Position numbers and translations under genes: made by a program
Notes under the pieces: model-generated
What the model saw: only the letters and a program-made list of their open reading frames with translations
What the model was told of the DNA's origin: nothing
Database searches by the model: none
Part shown: positions 7,836 through 15,701 of the stretch, piece after piece
How positions within the stretch are numbered: the stretch's first letter is position 1
Layout of the letters: every line of letters starts with the position of its first letter
DNA from: an uncultured Phascolarctobacterium sp.
GTDB lineage: Bacteria > Bacillota > Negativicutes > Acidaminococcales > Acidaminococcaceae
DNA: 42,365 nt
Reading direction: 5' to 3'
Assembly (NCBI GenBank): GCA_900544885.1
Contig: UQWU01000009.1
Span: forward strand, 1 to 42,365

Positions 7836-8963
7836 CTATAAATCTTGTAAATTTTTCTCCTCTAGCTTACCCTTTACCTTTTGTGCCAAAAGAGTATAAA
7901 CCACAGAGCATAAAGGCACGCTGATAATCATGCCCAAAATACCACCTAAACTTGCACCGATTGTTACAGCAATCAATACCCATAACTCAGATAAGCCAAC
8001 CGCCTTGCCGACAATTTTCGGATATAGCAAATCTCCTTCAATACGTTGGAGTACGAAAAAGAACAGACAGAAAAGCCAAATTTTAGCCGGAGCAGCAACA
8101 AGAATCAGGAAACAACCAATAATAAAGCTGATAAAAGTACCAATCAATGGTATTAAGCCTAAAACCGCAACTAACACAGAAATAGTAAACGCATAAGGGA
8201 AACCGCAAAGCAGCATACCGATAAAATATAGTAACCCTAAAATCAACACCTCTACTACCTGTCCGGAAACAAAGCCTGTAAAAATACGGTCCGCAACATT
8301 ACCTACATATAATAAATAATCAGCACGTTCTTTACTGCAAAAAGCATAAACCATCCGTTTTAAGCTACGACAGTTTTTCTCTTTTTCCAAAAGCAGATAA
8401 ATAGATGCTACAATGCCAATAACAAAATCCGCTACTAAATCTACAATTGAAGCCGTAGCATTCATTGTTCTGTTTAACAGTACACTCTTATTACTTTGTA
8501 AATAATCAATAATCGTTTTATACCATTCATTAGCATGCTGCTGTACCCATTGAATTAAATCAGAATAAATATATAGCTCTTTAGTTTTCTGCTTCAAAAA
8601 AACATTAAGACTATCAACAGCACTTGGCAATGTTTTTATCAGCGTACGCACACTATCATGAAGCTGTGGAATAACCATCATTATCGTAAATGCTAAAAAG
8701 GCAGTAATAATAGCTAGGCTCAGCACCAAACATACCGGACGGCAAAATCTAGATGCTTTATTCATAGGCAGCAGTTTAGTATAACCATGCTCTAGCTGTA
8801 CCATCATAACATTAACAATAAAGGCTAAACTTAAACCGATAACAAACGGCTTAATCACAGCATAAAGCTTACCTAACAGCCATAAGCTTTCTTTATAATT
8901 CCACAATGCCCAACACAGTACAATGGCGAAAGTAATAACACCATAAATATTTTTATATTTCAT
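7836..8963 (-). CDS. AI-2E family transporter (PerM/UPF0118 family)
   Basis: A 375-residue membrane protein with about eight hydrophobic segments. A long amphipathic middle region (residues 110-190) lies between the early helices and a C-terminal block with ISFIIGCFLILVAAP and GGILGMIISVPLCSVVYTL, the family hallmark. Members include the proposed AI-2 exporter TqsA and several Na+/H+-type exporters, so substrate is open. The preferred start is ATG at 8961-8963; a TTG 15 nt upstream has no ribosome binding site, and the ATG has only a weak GGGTG. It is a single gene behind its own promoter. Confidence 0.88.
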   Translation of the reverse strand: MKYKNIYGVITFAIVLCWALWNYKESLWLLGKLYAVIKPFVIGLSLAFIVNVMMVQLEHGYTKLLPMNKASRFCRPVCLVLSLAIITAFLAFTIMMVIPQLHDSVRTLIKTLPSAVDSLNVFLKQKTKELYIYSDLIQWVQQHANEWYKTIIDYLQSNKSVLLNRTMNATASIVDLVADFVIGIVASIYLLLEKEKNCRSLKRMVYAFCSKERADYLLYVGNVADRIFTGFVSGQVVEVLILGLLYFIGMLLCGFPYAFTISVLVAVLGLIPLIGTFISFIIGCFLILVAAPAKIWLFCLFFFVLQRIEGDLLYPKIVGKAVGLSELWVLIAVTIGASLGGILGMIISVPLCSVVYTLLAQKVKGKLEEKNLQDL

Positions 8964-9013
8964 AATCCGCACCCACAAAAATCAACTTTCATTTTAGACT
9001 ATAAATATCTTTT

Positions 9014-9042
9014 ATTTTAACATATTAGACACCAATTGACAA
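9014..9042 (-). promoter_or_regulatory. Promoter of the AI-2E family transporter
   Basis: Minus strand: -35 TTGTCA (9037-9042), 17-nt spacer ending in TGT, -10 TAAAAT (9014-9019). It is about 50 nt before the start codon and diverges from the tRNA-Arg(CCG) promoter. Confidence 0.7.
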
Positions 9043-9057
9043 AAGTGCAAGCCTAGC

Positions 9058-9087
9058 TTTACATAAGTTTCACATCTATGCTATAAT
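9058..9087 (+). promoter_or_regulatory. Promoter of tRNA-Arg(CCG)
   Basis: Plus strand: -35 TTTACA (9058-9063), 18-nt spacer, -10 TATAAT (9082-9087), 14 nt before the tRNA. Confidence 0.7.
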
Positions 9088-9101
9088 AATTTAGTAAAAT
9101 T

Positions 9102-9176
9102 GCGCCTGTAGCTCAGTGGATAGAGCAATGGTCTCCGGAACCGTGCGCGGAGGTTCGATTCCTCTCAGGCGCACCA
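9102..9176 (+). tRNA. tRNA-Arg, anticodon CCG
   Basis: A 75-nt cloverleaf: acceptor GCGCCTG/CAGGCGC, D arm GCTC/GAGC, anticodon stem ATGGT/ACCGT around loop CTCCGGA (anticodon CCG), T arm GGAGG/CCTCT around TTCGATT, and an encoded CCA. It reads CGG, complementing the ACG species 3.3 kb away. It has its own promoter and terminator. Confidence 0.96.
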
Positions 9177-9185
9177 AAAAAATTT

Positions 9186-9225
9186 AACGCTAAAGCCTTT
9201 ATTTTCAAAGGTTTTAGCGTTTTTT
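9186..9225 (+). terminator. Terminator of tRNA-Arg(CCG)
   Basis: A 15-bp stem, AACGCTAAAGCCTTT (9186-9200) with AAAGGTTTTAGCGTT (9207-9221; one G-T pair), followed by T5. Confidence 0.92.
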
Positions 9226-9283
9226 ATTATTAAAGCTAAATATTAGCTCAACTATTAATGTGCAAATTTCAAATAATAATTAT

Positions 9284-9328
9284 AAAAAAAGCATCTGCTT
9301 AGACATTTATATCTAAACAAATGCTTTT
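9284..9328 (-). terminator. Terminator of the GNAT-ggt-def operon
   Basis: AAAAGCAT...TTAGA pairs with TCTAA...ATGCTTTT, with a small internal loop. The A run at 9284-9290 gives a U tract on the minus strand. It starts about 10 nt after the deformylase stop. Confidence 0.75.
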
Positions 9329-9337
9329 ATCATTCCA

Positions 9338-9748
9338 TTAAATTAAAATACCATTGCAATGATCTATTTCATGTTGCACAATTTGTGCCGGCCAGTCAGT
9401 AAAAGTCTGACGTTGCTTTTTAAACTGCATATCTTGATATTCAACAACAATTTTTTTATAACGAACAGTACTGCGTACACCACTAAGAGAAAGACACCCT
9501 TCTTCTGCAATATATTTACCGGACTGTTTGATAATTACAGGGTTCAACATAGCAATATTAGTAGGTCCGAAGTTAATAGCAATGATACATTTTTGTACAC
9601 CTATCATATTTGCCGCTAAGCCTACACATGTTTCATGATGAAAAGCCAATGTATCTAATAGATTTTGTGCAATAGGAATATCCATAAAAGTAGCAGGCAA
9701 AGATTTTTGTGCCAAAAATTTTTCATCGTGAACGATAGATTGAATCAT
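9338..9748 (-). CDS. Peptide deformylase-family protein (variant motif I)
   Basis: Peptide deformylase removes the formyl group from the initiator Met of new proteins. The 136-residue protein has motif II EGCLS at 83-87 (C85 metal ligand) and motif III HEIDH at 126-130 (two His ligands and the catalytic Glu). Motif I reads GLAANMIG at 43-50, so the Gln of the classical GxGLAAPQ is Met here. This variant is known among Clostridia-type paralogs. The protein ends only six residues after HEIDH, without the C-terminal extension of many enzymes. It is the last gene of an operon behind gamma-glutamyltransferase. A second, classical def probably lies elsewhere; activity is likely but unproven. Confidence 0.82.
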   Translation of the reverse strand: MIQSIVHDEKFLAQKSLPATFMDIPIAQNLLDTLAFHHETCVGLAANMIGVQKCIIAINFGPTNIAMLNPVIIKQSGKYIAEEGCLSLSGVRSTVRYKKIVVEYQDMQFKKQRQTFTDWPAQIVQHEIDHCNGILI

Positions 9749-9804
9749 AGAAAAAGCCTCCGAAATACATAGTCAAATAGTTTTATAATGATGCAAGTTA
9801 TTGT

Positions 9805-11421
9805 TTACCAGGCTGCAACTGTACCATCTGCACGAGGTTCAGTTGCCCCGGCCAAAATACCATCATTATTACGCCAGATGATTTCTCCTCTACCGAAAGT
9901 AGTATAATCACTCATCACAGTTATTTCATGTCCACGTCGGCGTAGCTCGGTAATAATTTCAGGAGCAACATTATCCTCAATCCAGATTTTTTTATCTTCA
10001 ATCCATTGCCAACGTGGTGCATCTAATGCAGCTTGGGGATTTAGCAGAAAATCAACAGTATTCATGATAACCTGCACATGACCTTGTGGCTGCATATATT
10101 CTCCCATTACACCAAAAGGACCAACTGCTTGATTATCTTTTGTTAAAAATCCCGGAATGATTGTATGATAAGGTTTTTTACGCGGCAGCAGATAGTCGTC
10201 AGATGCAGAGTCTAAGCTGAAGCCAGCTGCACGACAATTTAGATTTAAGCCATAACCTGGTAAAACAATACCGCTGCCAAAATCTTTATAATTACTTTGA
10301 ATAAAGGATACCATGTTTCCTTCAGTATCCGCAGTACACAAATAAACAGTTCCACCACAGAATGGTTTTCCATGAGTGGGTTGCAAGGCTTGTTCTCCAA
10401 TCAAAGAACGACGCTGTGCGGCATAAGCATCGGATAATAAATCACTAACCTTAGTTTGCATATAACGCGGATCAGCAATATAATGCATACCGTCAGCAAA
10501 TGCCAATTTCATAGCTTCAATTTGTTTGTGAAGTGTATCAGCACAATCCTTTTTAGGAAAATCAAAACCTTTTAAAATATTCAATGCCATTAATGCTGTA
10601 ATACCATGACCATTAGGCGGCATCTCCCAAACTTTATAGCCACGGTAATCTACAGCTACAGGCTCAACCCATTCAGCACGGAAATCATGAAAATCCTCTA
10701 CACTTAAATAACCTCCGGTTGCGTCACTAAAATCGGTTAATTTCTCTGCTAATTCGCCACGATATAAAGCTTCACAACCTGTTGCAGCTAATAAGCGTAA
10801 TGTTTTTGCATGCTCGTCTAGATGCATCATTTCACCTGTATGTGGTGCACGACCATTAATAGTAAATGCCTTAAACCAAGGTGCAATAGCTGGATTATCA
10901 CGATAATCATTTAATAAGTCTACTGCCTTCTGCCAGAAATGTGCTACTATCGGCGAAATCGGATAACCATTTTCTGCATAGTAAATAGCAGGCTCAAATA
11001 GTTTAGCAAATGGTAATTTACCAAAACGTTTATGCAATTCACTCCAAGCAGACGGTGCTCCGGGAATAGTCACAGCACACCAGCCTTTATAAGGAATTTT
11101 CTCCGTAAACCCTTGCTCCTTGACTGCTTCAGCAGTTAATTTTTGCGGTGCATAACCACTACCGTTTAGGCCATAAAGTTTATCCTTGACCCAAACAAGA
11201 GCAAAGCAATCACTGCCCAACCCATTATTAGTAGGCTCTACAATAGTCTGGCAGATGGCTGTGGCAATAGCAGCATCAACAGCATTACCTCCTTGCTGCA
11301 ACATTTGCAGACCAGCTTGTGAAGCTAAAGGCTGCGAAGTGCAAACCATACCGCGTCTAGCATAAACTACACGTCGACGTGACAGATACAGATAGCTTTG
11401 ACCGTCAAATTTAAATTCCAT
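9805..11421 (-). CDS. Gamma-glutamyltransferase family protein, no signal peptide
   Basis: The 538-residue Ntn-hydrolase breaks or transfers gamma-glutamyl bonds (glutathione and similar). GGNAVDAAIAT (44-54) and NNGLGSDCFALVW (65-77) are the family's N-terminal signatures. The probable autocleavage nucleophile is T358 in CGGTVYLCTADTEGN. The LNCRAAGFSLD segment after it belongs to the small subunit. Unlike E. coli Ggt there is no signal peptide or membrane helix, so it should act in the cytosol, like several Bacillota homologs of uncertain substrate. The ATG follows AAGGAG. It is 14 bp after the GNAT gene and 56 bp before the deformylase. Confidence 0.9.
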   Translation of the reverse strand: MEFKFDGQSYLYLSRRRVVYARRGMVCTSQPLASQAGLQMLQQGGNAVDAAIATAICQTIVEPTNNGLGSDCFALVWVKDKLYGLNGSGYAPQKLTAEAVKEQGFTEKIPYKGWCAVTIPGAPSAWSELHKRFGKLPFAKLFEPAIYYAENGYPISPIVAHFWQKAVDLLNDYRDNPAIAPWFKAFTINGRAPHTGEMMHLDEHAKTLRLLAATGCEALYRGELAEKLTDFSDATGGYLSVEDFHDFRAEWVEPVAVDYRGYKVWEMPPNGHGITALMALNILKGFDFPKKDCADTLHKQIEAMKLAFADGMHYIADPRYMQTKVSDLLSDAYAAQRRSLIGEQALQPTHGKPFCGGTVYLCTADTEGNMVSFIQSNYKDFGSGIVLPGYGLNLNCRAAGFSLDSASDDYLLPRKKPYHTIIPGFLTKDNQAVGPFGVMGEYMQPQGHVQVIMNTVDFLLNPQAALDAPRWQWIEDKKIWIEDNVAPEIITELRRRGHEITVMSDYTTFGRGEIIWRNNDGILAGATEPRADGTVAAW

Positions 11422-11435
11422 TTTTCACTCCTTAT

Positions 11436-11918
11436 TTAAAAACGAATACGCATTTGATGCCAAACAGCACCACCATGATTAGAGCAAGAAAGTCCCTCAT
11501 CTACAAAGCCAAATTTTGCATAATAGTGAATCAAACGTTCTTTACAAGTCAGAATAACGCCCTTTCGACCTTGTTGCCTAGCATCCTCTACCAGCTTTTC
11601 AATCATAGCTCCGGCATAACCTTGGCGGCGATATTGCGGTAAAGTATTTAACCCGAAAATCATCTGCCACGCACCTGCTTCATTGTGCAGTTTAGCATCA
11701 GCAAACATTTCATCAGTCAAAATCTCCTCATCAGATACGAAGCCATCAATAAAACCTATAATTTTATCACCTTCATAACACAACCAAAAATGAGTAGGAT
11801 ATACGCTTAATCTATCATGAAATTGTTCTCTTGGTGCTGCTTCGGCAGCAGGAAAACATTCTGCTTCTACTGCTGTAACTAAATCTATATCATCTATTGT
11901 TGCTCTACGAAATAACAT
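11436..11918 (-). CDS. GNAT family N-acetyltransferase
   Basis: The 160-residue protein has the GNAT fold: MLFRRATIDDIDLVTAVE at the start, then the acetyl-CoA loop YRRQGYAGAMIEKLVEDAR (motif A, RRQGYA), then YYAKFGFVDEGLS near the C-terminus. It transfers an acyl group from acyl-CoA to an unknown amine. The start is the ATG at 11916-11918: GGGGAGG lies 9 nt upstream, while an upstream in-frame ATG abuts that site and longer frames lack one. It is the first gene of the GNAT-ggt-def operon. Confidence 0.88.
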   Translation of the reverse strand: MLFRRATIDDIDLVTAVEAECFPAAEAAPREQFHDRLSVYPTHFWLCYEGDKIIGFIDGFVSDEEILTDEMFADAKLHNEAGAWQMIFGLNTLPQYRRQGYAGAMIEKLVEDARQQGRKGVILTCKERLIHYYAKFGFVDEGLSCSNHGGAVWHQMRIRF

Positions 11919-11952
11919 TTCTTTCATCCTCCCCAATTTTAGCATTATAAAA

Positions 11953-11981
11953 ATAATACCACAAATCACCTGCTTTGTCCT
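11953..11981 (-). promoter_or_regulatory. Probable promoter of the GNAT-ggt-def operon
   Basis: Minus strand: -35 AGGACA (11976-11981), 17-nt spacer, -10 TATTAT (11953-11958), about 35 nt before the GNAT start. The -35 matches only 4 of 6 positions. Confidence 0.45.
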
Positions 11982-11999
11982 AGTTTGTTCAGTAATATA

Positions 12000-12030
12000 C
12001 AAAAAGCCTGCCACAAAAGCAGCAGGCTTA
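12000..12030 (-). terminator. Terminator of the alpha/beta hydrolase gene
   Basis: AAGCCTGC (12004-12011) pairs with GCAGGCTT (12022-12029); on the minus strand TTTTT follows. It lies 18 nt after the stop codon. Confidence 0.88.
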
Positions 12031-12047
12031 GTTAAGCAATTATGCAA

Positions 12048-12974
12048 TTAGGCCAAAACACCATCCATAAATTTAATCAGGCCTTCTTCAACTTCATCAC
12101 GTAAATCAAGTTCGTTATGGATTTCATGACGATAGCCACTGTAAGCTTTTACAGAAACCTTATGACCTGTATTAGCTAAGAGATTAGCTACATGATACAG
12201 ACCTTCACCATAATTACCGCAAGGATCTTGGTCGCCGGCAATAAGATAATGCGGAATATTCTTAGGAACCATCGGTGCCCATTCTGCACTTTCGATGAAA
12301 TGATGTAGTTGTACAAAATCATACGCCAATTCAAAGGTAGTTTCAAAAGTATTGAACATATCACCAGCATGATCAGTTACAATACGTGGATCATTAGCAA
12401 TCCAATCAGCAGGACCATTCGGATTTTCGATACGAGCAGTCAAACCACCAAATAATTTCATGAACCAATCACCGCATGGTTGATAAGGATTTTCTTTATA
12501 AGCGGCATTGAAGGCAGGATTGTTATAAGCCTCTTCACAAGCAGTCCATTGAGAGCAAACACCGCACAACATAATGCCCGCAATATCTTCGCCGAAATAC
12601 GCACCATAAGCACGTGACAACATAGAACCCCAACTATGACCGAAAATAAAATACGGTAAATTCGGATATGTTTCTCTAGCAATATCATGCAATTGTTTTT
12701 CATCTTTAACATAAGTCATAAAGCCACCGGAATGTGGATCACCTAAAGTGTGACCGTCATAGCCGGTTTTACCATGACCTAAATGATCATCAGCAAAAAC
12801 AACATATCCTGCTTGATTAAACTTATTAATCATATGTAAATAACGACGGGAATGTTCACCATAACCATGAATAATTTGCACAACACCTTTAGGTTCACCT
12901 AAAGGGCTATAAGACCAAGCTTTAATGGTATCTCTGCCGTTAGCAGAAGGAAAAGCAATTTCTCTGATGGACAT
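12048..12974 (-). CDS. Alpha/beta hydrolase, monoacylglycerol lipase/lysophospholipase type
   Basis: A 308-residue cytosolic serine hydrolase of the PldB/MGL group (Hydrolase_4). HGYGEHSRRY (36-45) is the oxyanion-hole motif, ADDHLGHGKTG (61-71) the usual second strand, and GHSWGS carries the nucleophile S114. AGDQDPCGNYGEG supplies the probable acid and YRHEIHNE the catalytic His near the C-terminus. There is no signal peptide. The ATG at 12974 follows TAGGAGG. It is a single gene with its own promoter and terminator. A lipid ester is the likely substrate. Confidence 0.9.
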   Translation of the reverse strand: MSIREIAFPSANGRDTIKAWSYSPLGEPKGVVQIIHGYGEHSRRYLHMINKFNQAGYVVFADDHLGHGKTGYDGHTLGDPHSGGFMTYVKDEKQLHDIARETYPNLPYFIFGHSWGSMLSRAYGAYFGEDIAGIMLCGVCSQWTACEEAYNNPAFNAAYKENPYQPCGDWFMKLFGGLTARIENPNGPADWIANDPRIVTDHAGDMFNTFETTFELAYDFVQLHHFIESAEWAPMVPKNIPHYLIAGDQDPCGNYGEGLYHVANLLANTGHKVSVKAYSGYRHEIHNELDLRDEVEEGLIKFMDGVLA

Positions 12975-13014
12975 AACAAAAACCTCCTAATGTAATTGTG
13001 CTAATTTTAAGATT

Positions 13015-13043
13015 ATTGTAACATCGATCAATACCTATGTAAA
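13015..13043 (-). promoter_or_regulatory. Promoter of the alpha/beta hydrolase gene
   Basis: Minus strand: -35 TTTACA (13038-13043), 17-nt spacer, -10 TACAAT (13015-13020), about 40 nt before the ATG. Confidence 0.75.
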
Positions 13044-13201
13044 GCTAAAACCCCATTGATTTTTATGTTTAACATTTATTTAACATAAATAATATTGCTA
13101 ATACACTTATAATACTTTTATAAAAAACAATAGGAACTATGAATTTTTCTTTATTCATGTCACAAAAATACTACATTGAAAACAATACTTTATTGCTGTA
13201 T

Positions 13202-13229
13202 TTTACACCAATCTATAGTAAAATAAAAT
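13202..13229 (+). promoter_or_regulatory. Possible promoter of the TlpA-like gene
   Basis: Plus strand: TTTACA (13202-13207), 16-nt spacer, TAAAAT (13224-13229), 25 nt before the ATG. The surrounding sequence is very AT-rich, so alternatives exist. Confidence 0.4.
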
Positions 13230-13254
13230 TATATTATCTCGAAAGGAGTTTACT

Positions 13255-13794
13255 ATGAATAAAATCTTATTGAGCTTAGCCCTTGTTTCTGCATTATTTA
13301 TTATCAGTGGCTGCAGTGACAATAATAAAGCTGCATCCTCTGCACCTCAGGTCAGCAGCACCGCAACAGACAATACTAAAGCTATCAAACAAGCTGCTCC
13401 TGATTTTACCTATACTGATTTAAACACCGGTAAACAAGTTAAATTATCTGATCTTCGCGGCAAACCTGTATTTCTGAATTTCTGGGCTACCTGGTGCCCA
13501 CCATGTGTAGGCGAAATGCCTCATATCCAAGCCGCCTATGAAGCCAATAAAAATAAAATGCATTTTATCGCCATCAGCGTTGACGACAACAAGGAAGAAC
13601 CGGTTAAATTCATCAAAGATAAAGGTTATACCTTACCGGTTGGCTATGGCAATGTTGACGACATCAATAAAAAATATAATCTAGAAGCTATTCCAGCTTC
13701 CTATCTCATTGACGCTGACGGACACATTAAAGCCCAAGTAGTTGGTGCAATGAACGAAACAGCTTTAGCTGATTTCTTAAAACAAGCCCAGTAA
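13255..13794 (+). CDS. TlpA-family thiol-disulfide reductase, lipoprotein
   Basis: The 179-residue protein opens with a lipoprotein signal peptide ending ISGC (lipidated C20), then a Ser/Ala/Thr-rich linker to about 45. A thioredoxin fold follows with the active site WCPPC (C81, C84) and the cis-Pro loop EAIPASYLID near 145. It is anchored outside the cytoplasmic membrane and should reduce or exchange disulfides of envelope proteins, with a CcdA/DsbD-type partner that is not in view. The ATG has an AAAGGAG ribosome binding site. It is a single-gene unit on the plus strand among minus-strand genes. Confidence 0.92.
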   Translation: MNKILLSLALVSALFIISGCSDNNKAASSAPQVSSTATDNTKAIKQAAPDFTYTDLNTGKQVKLSDLRGKPVFLNFWATWCPPCVGEMPHIQAAYEANKNKMHFIAISVDDNKEEPVKFIKDKGYTLPVGYGNVDDINKKYNLEAIPASYLIDADGHIKAQVVGAMNETALADFLKQAQ

Positions 13795-13840
13795 AATACT
13801 CATTGCTTATAGAAATAGAAGCTTCGTGATTATCCATTAG

Positions 13841-13886
13841 AAAAAAATTAAGGCAGTACAGCTTGTAAACTGTACTGCCATTTTTT
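13841..13886. terminator. Bidirectional terminator between convergent genes
   Basis: GGCAGTACAG (13852-13861) pairs perfectly with CTGTACTGCC (13870-13879), with TTTTTT after it on the plus strand and an A run before it. It serves the TlpA-like gene and the deacetylase gene, which converge here. Confidence 0.92.
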
Positions 13887-14745
13887 ATTTAACAAATAAA
13901 TCACGGATAATATTAATATCAAAGCCTTTAGTCTGTAAAAAGCCAAATAAATAAGCATGGTCAAGTCTTTTAACAAAACCTTCAATATCCTCATCAATAA
14001 TATTGACTCGATACATTTCCATTGGTGCATTTTGATAACTAACAGCGGTATTTACACCCACATGGCCTGTTAAAGCACGATAAAAGCCATATTTTTTAGC
14101 TGCAGCCATAACTTTTTCATCATAGCTACCGTTAGGATAAGCCAAAGTACGAACAATATAGCCATCAAATTTTTTCTTTAACCAATAACGAGAAGTATCT
14201 GTTTCCCATACTAGATATTTTTCATCAATTTTAGCTAATGGATTATGACTGTAGGAATGTGAACCAAGCTCCATACCCGCTGCAATCAAGCCCTTGATTT
14301 CCTGCTCATTCATATGCAGCTCATCACCGATATCCCTATTAATAACAAAAAAGGAAGCCTTGGCATCATATTTTTGTAATAAAGGTAAAGCGACACTATA
14401 ATTATTCTTATAACCATCATCAAAACTTAAAGCTATATAACGGTCTACGCTTTCTCCATTTTCTAAACGCTGTGCCAATTCTGCTACAGTTACAATGGTA
14501 TAACCTTGACTTTTCAAATATTTCAGTTGTTCTTCAAAAACAGCCGGTTTAATAATCAAGCTTTTCGGCCATTGGTCACCTTCCTCATCGCTAATAGCAT
14601 GATACATCAGAATAGGTGCACCTGTCTTACGAAATGCAGCATATTCATTTTGCCAACGTGCACCATTAAGATGCCATATTAAAGCAGCACCAGCACAAAG
14701 CACAACACATACAATCAGTATTCTGGTTATTATTTTTTTTATCAT
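13885..14745 (-). CDS. Polysaccharide deacetylase family protein (NodB domain), membrane-anchored
   Basis: The 286-residue protein has an N-terminal signal anchor (residues 5-25). A family-4 carbohydrate esterase domain follows: PILMYHAIS (44-52), SFDDGY (motif 1, metal and base Asp), HSYSHNPL (motif 2, metal His pair) and a LAYPNGSY segment (motif 3). It should remove acetyl groups from an envelope polysaccharide or peptidoglycan outside the membrane. The ATG overlaps the end of whiA by 4 bp, so it is translationally coupled to the rapZ-yvcK-whiA operon, an envelope-linked context. Confidence 0.9.
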   Translation of the reverse strand: MIKKIITRILIVCVVLCAGAALIWHLNGARWQNEYAAFRKTGAPILMYHAISDEEGDQWPKSLIIKPAVFEEQLKYLKSQGYTIVTVAELAQRLENGESVDRYIALSFDDGYKNNYSVALPLLQKYDAKASFFVINRDIGDELHMNEQEIKGLIAAGMELGSHSYSHNPLAKIDEKYLVWETDTSRYWLKKKFDGYIVRTLAYPNGSYDEKVMAAAKKYGFYRALTGHVGVNTAVSYQNAPMEMYRVNIIDEDIEGFVKRLDHAYLFGFLQTKGFDINIIRDLFVK

Positions 14746-15680
14746 TTATCGGCATTCTCCAATTTCATACCAAGACTAACAGCATAGTCCTGTAATTTTT
14801 TTAAACGATGGTTAATCCCCGATTTTCCCAAGCCACCGGAATATTCTACTAAATCATTTAAGGATACGTCACGGTGTTCCATGCGCAACTTAGCAACCTC
14901 CTGTAAATTAGGAGGCAATTGTGCTAAACCACCATGTTCATCAATATACTTAATACAGCTTACCTGACGTACTGCTGCTTTAACAACCTTATTTAAATTA
15001 GCTGTTTCACAGTTAACAGCACGATTAACATTATTGCGCATTTCTTTAACGATGCGAACGTTTTCCAACTCCATCATCGCATTATGAGCTCCAATAACAC
15101 TTAAAAAATTAATAATGCTTTCCCCATCTTTTAAATAAACAATGTATTCATTTTTACGGTCAGTTAATTTTGCTTTTAAGGAAAACGCATGCATAACTTT
15201 AATAATAGTATGTGCAAAATCCTCATTACCTGTAACCATTTCCAAATGATAATCGCTAGCAGGTCGGCTTATACTACCACCACCTAAAAAAGCACCTCGT
15301 AAAAAAGTTCTTTTACAATTATGATTGCTTAAAAGCGGGTTATTCAAATCACTTTCGACGCTGAGTAATTGTAATTCATGTAATGCTACACTTACATTCG
15401 GTGCTGGAATAACATGAACCTGATAACGATTATTTTTCTTAAGTCTACGCGAACGTGTAATAACAACCTCTGTTTGCACCTGATAATTATTTTTTAGCAT
15501 ATGCAGTACACGGCGTGCCAAAGCAGCATTTTCTGTTGAAAAGTGGATGCCGACATTTAAGCCACGGATAATAATAGCACCGCTCATACGCAGTAAGCCT
15601 AAAAGCTCTGCTTTATCGCCTTCTGCATCATTAGTTTCAATACGCGATAATTCATTTTTTACATCATTAGAAAAAGACAA
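14742..15680 (-). CDS. whiA: DNA-binding protein WhiA
   Basis: The 312-residue protein matches WhiA: MSFSNDVKNELSRI at the N-terminus, two LAGLIDADG-like halves (FLRGAFLGGGSISRP at about 127-141) and a C-terminal helix-turn-helix region ending SLNDLVEYSGGLGKSGINHRLKKL. WhiA is needed for sporulation in actinobacteria and influences cell division or chromosome segregation in Bacillota, where its direct targets are debated. It lies between yvcK (21 bp upstream) and the deacetylase (4-bp overlap), in the conserved order. Confidence 0.97.
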   Translation of the reverse strand: MSFSNDVKNELSRIETNDAEGDKAELLGLLRMSGAIIIRGLNVGIHFSTENAALARRVLHMLKNNYQVQTEVVITRSRRLKKNNRYQVHVIPAPNVSVALHELQLLSVESDLNNPLLSNHNCKRTFLRGAFLGGGSISRPASDYHLEMVTGNEDFAHTIIKVMHAFSLKAKLTDRKNEYIVYLKDGESIINFLSVIGAHNAMMELENVRIVKEMRNNVNRAVNCETANLNKVVKAAVRQVSCIKYIDEHGGLAQLPPNLQEVAKLRMEHRDVSLNDLVEYSGGLGKSGINHRLKKLQDYAVSLGMKLENADK

Positions 15681-15701
15681 TCAGCTTCCACCTTCCCTTC
15701 A

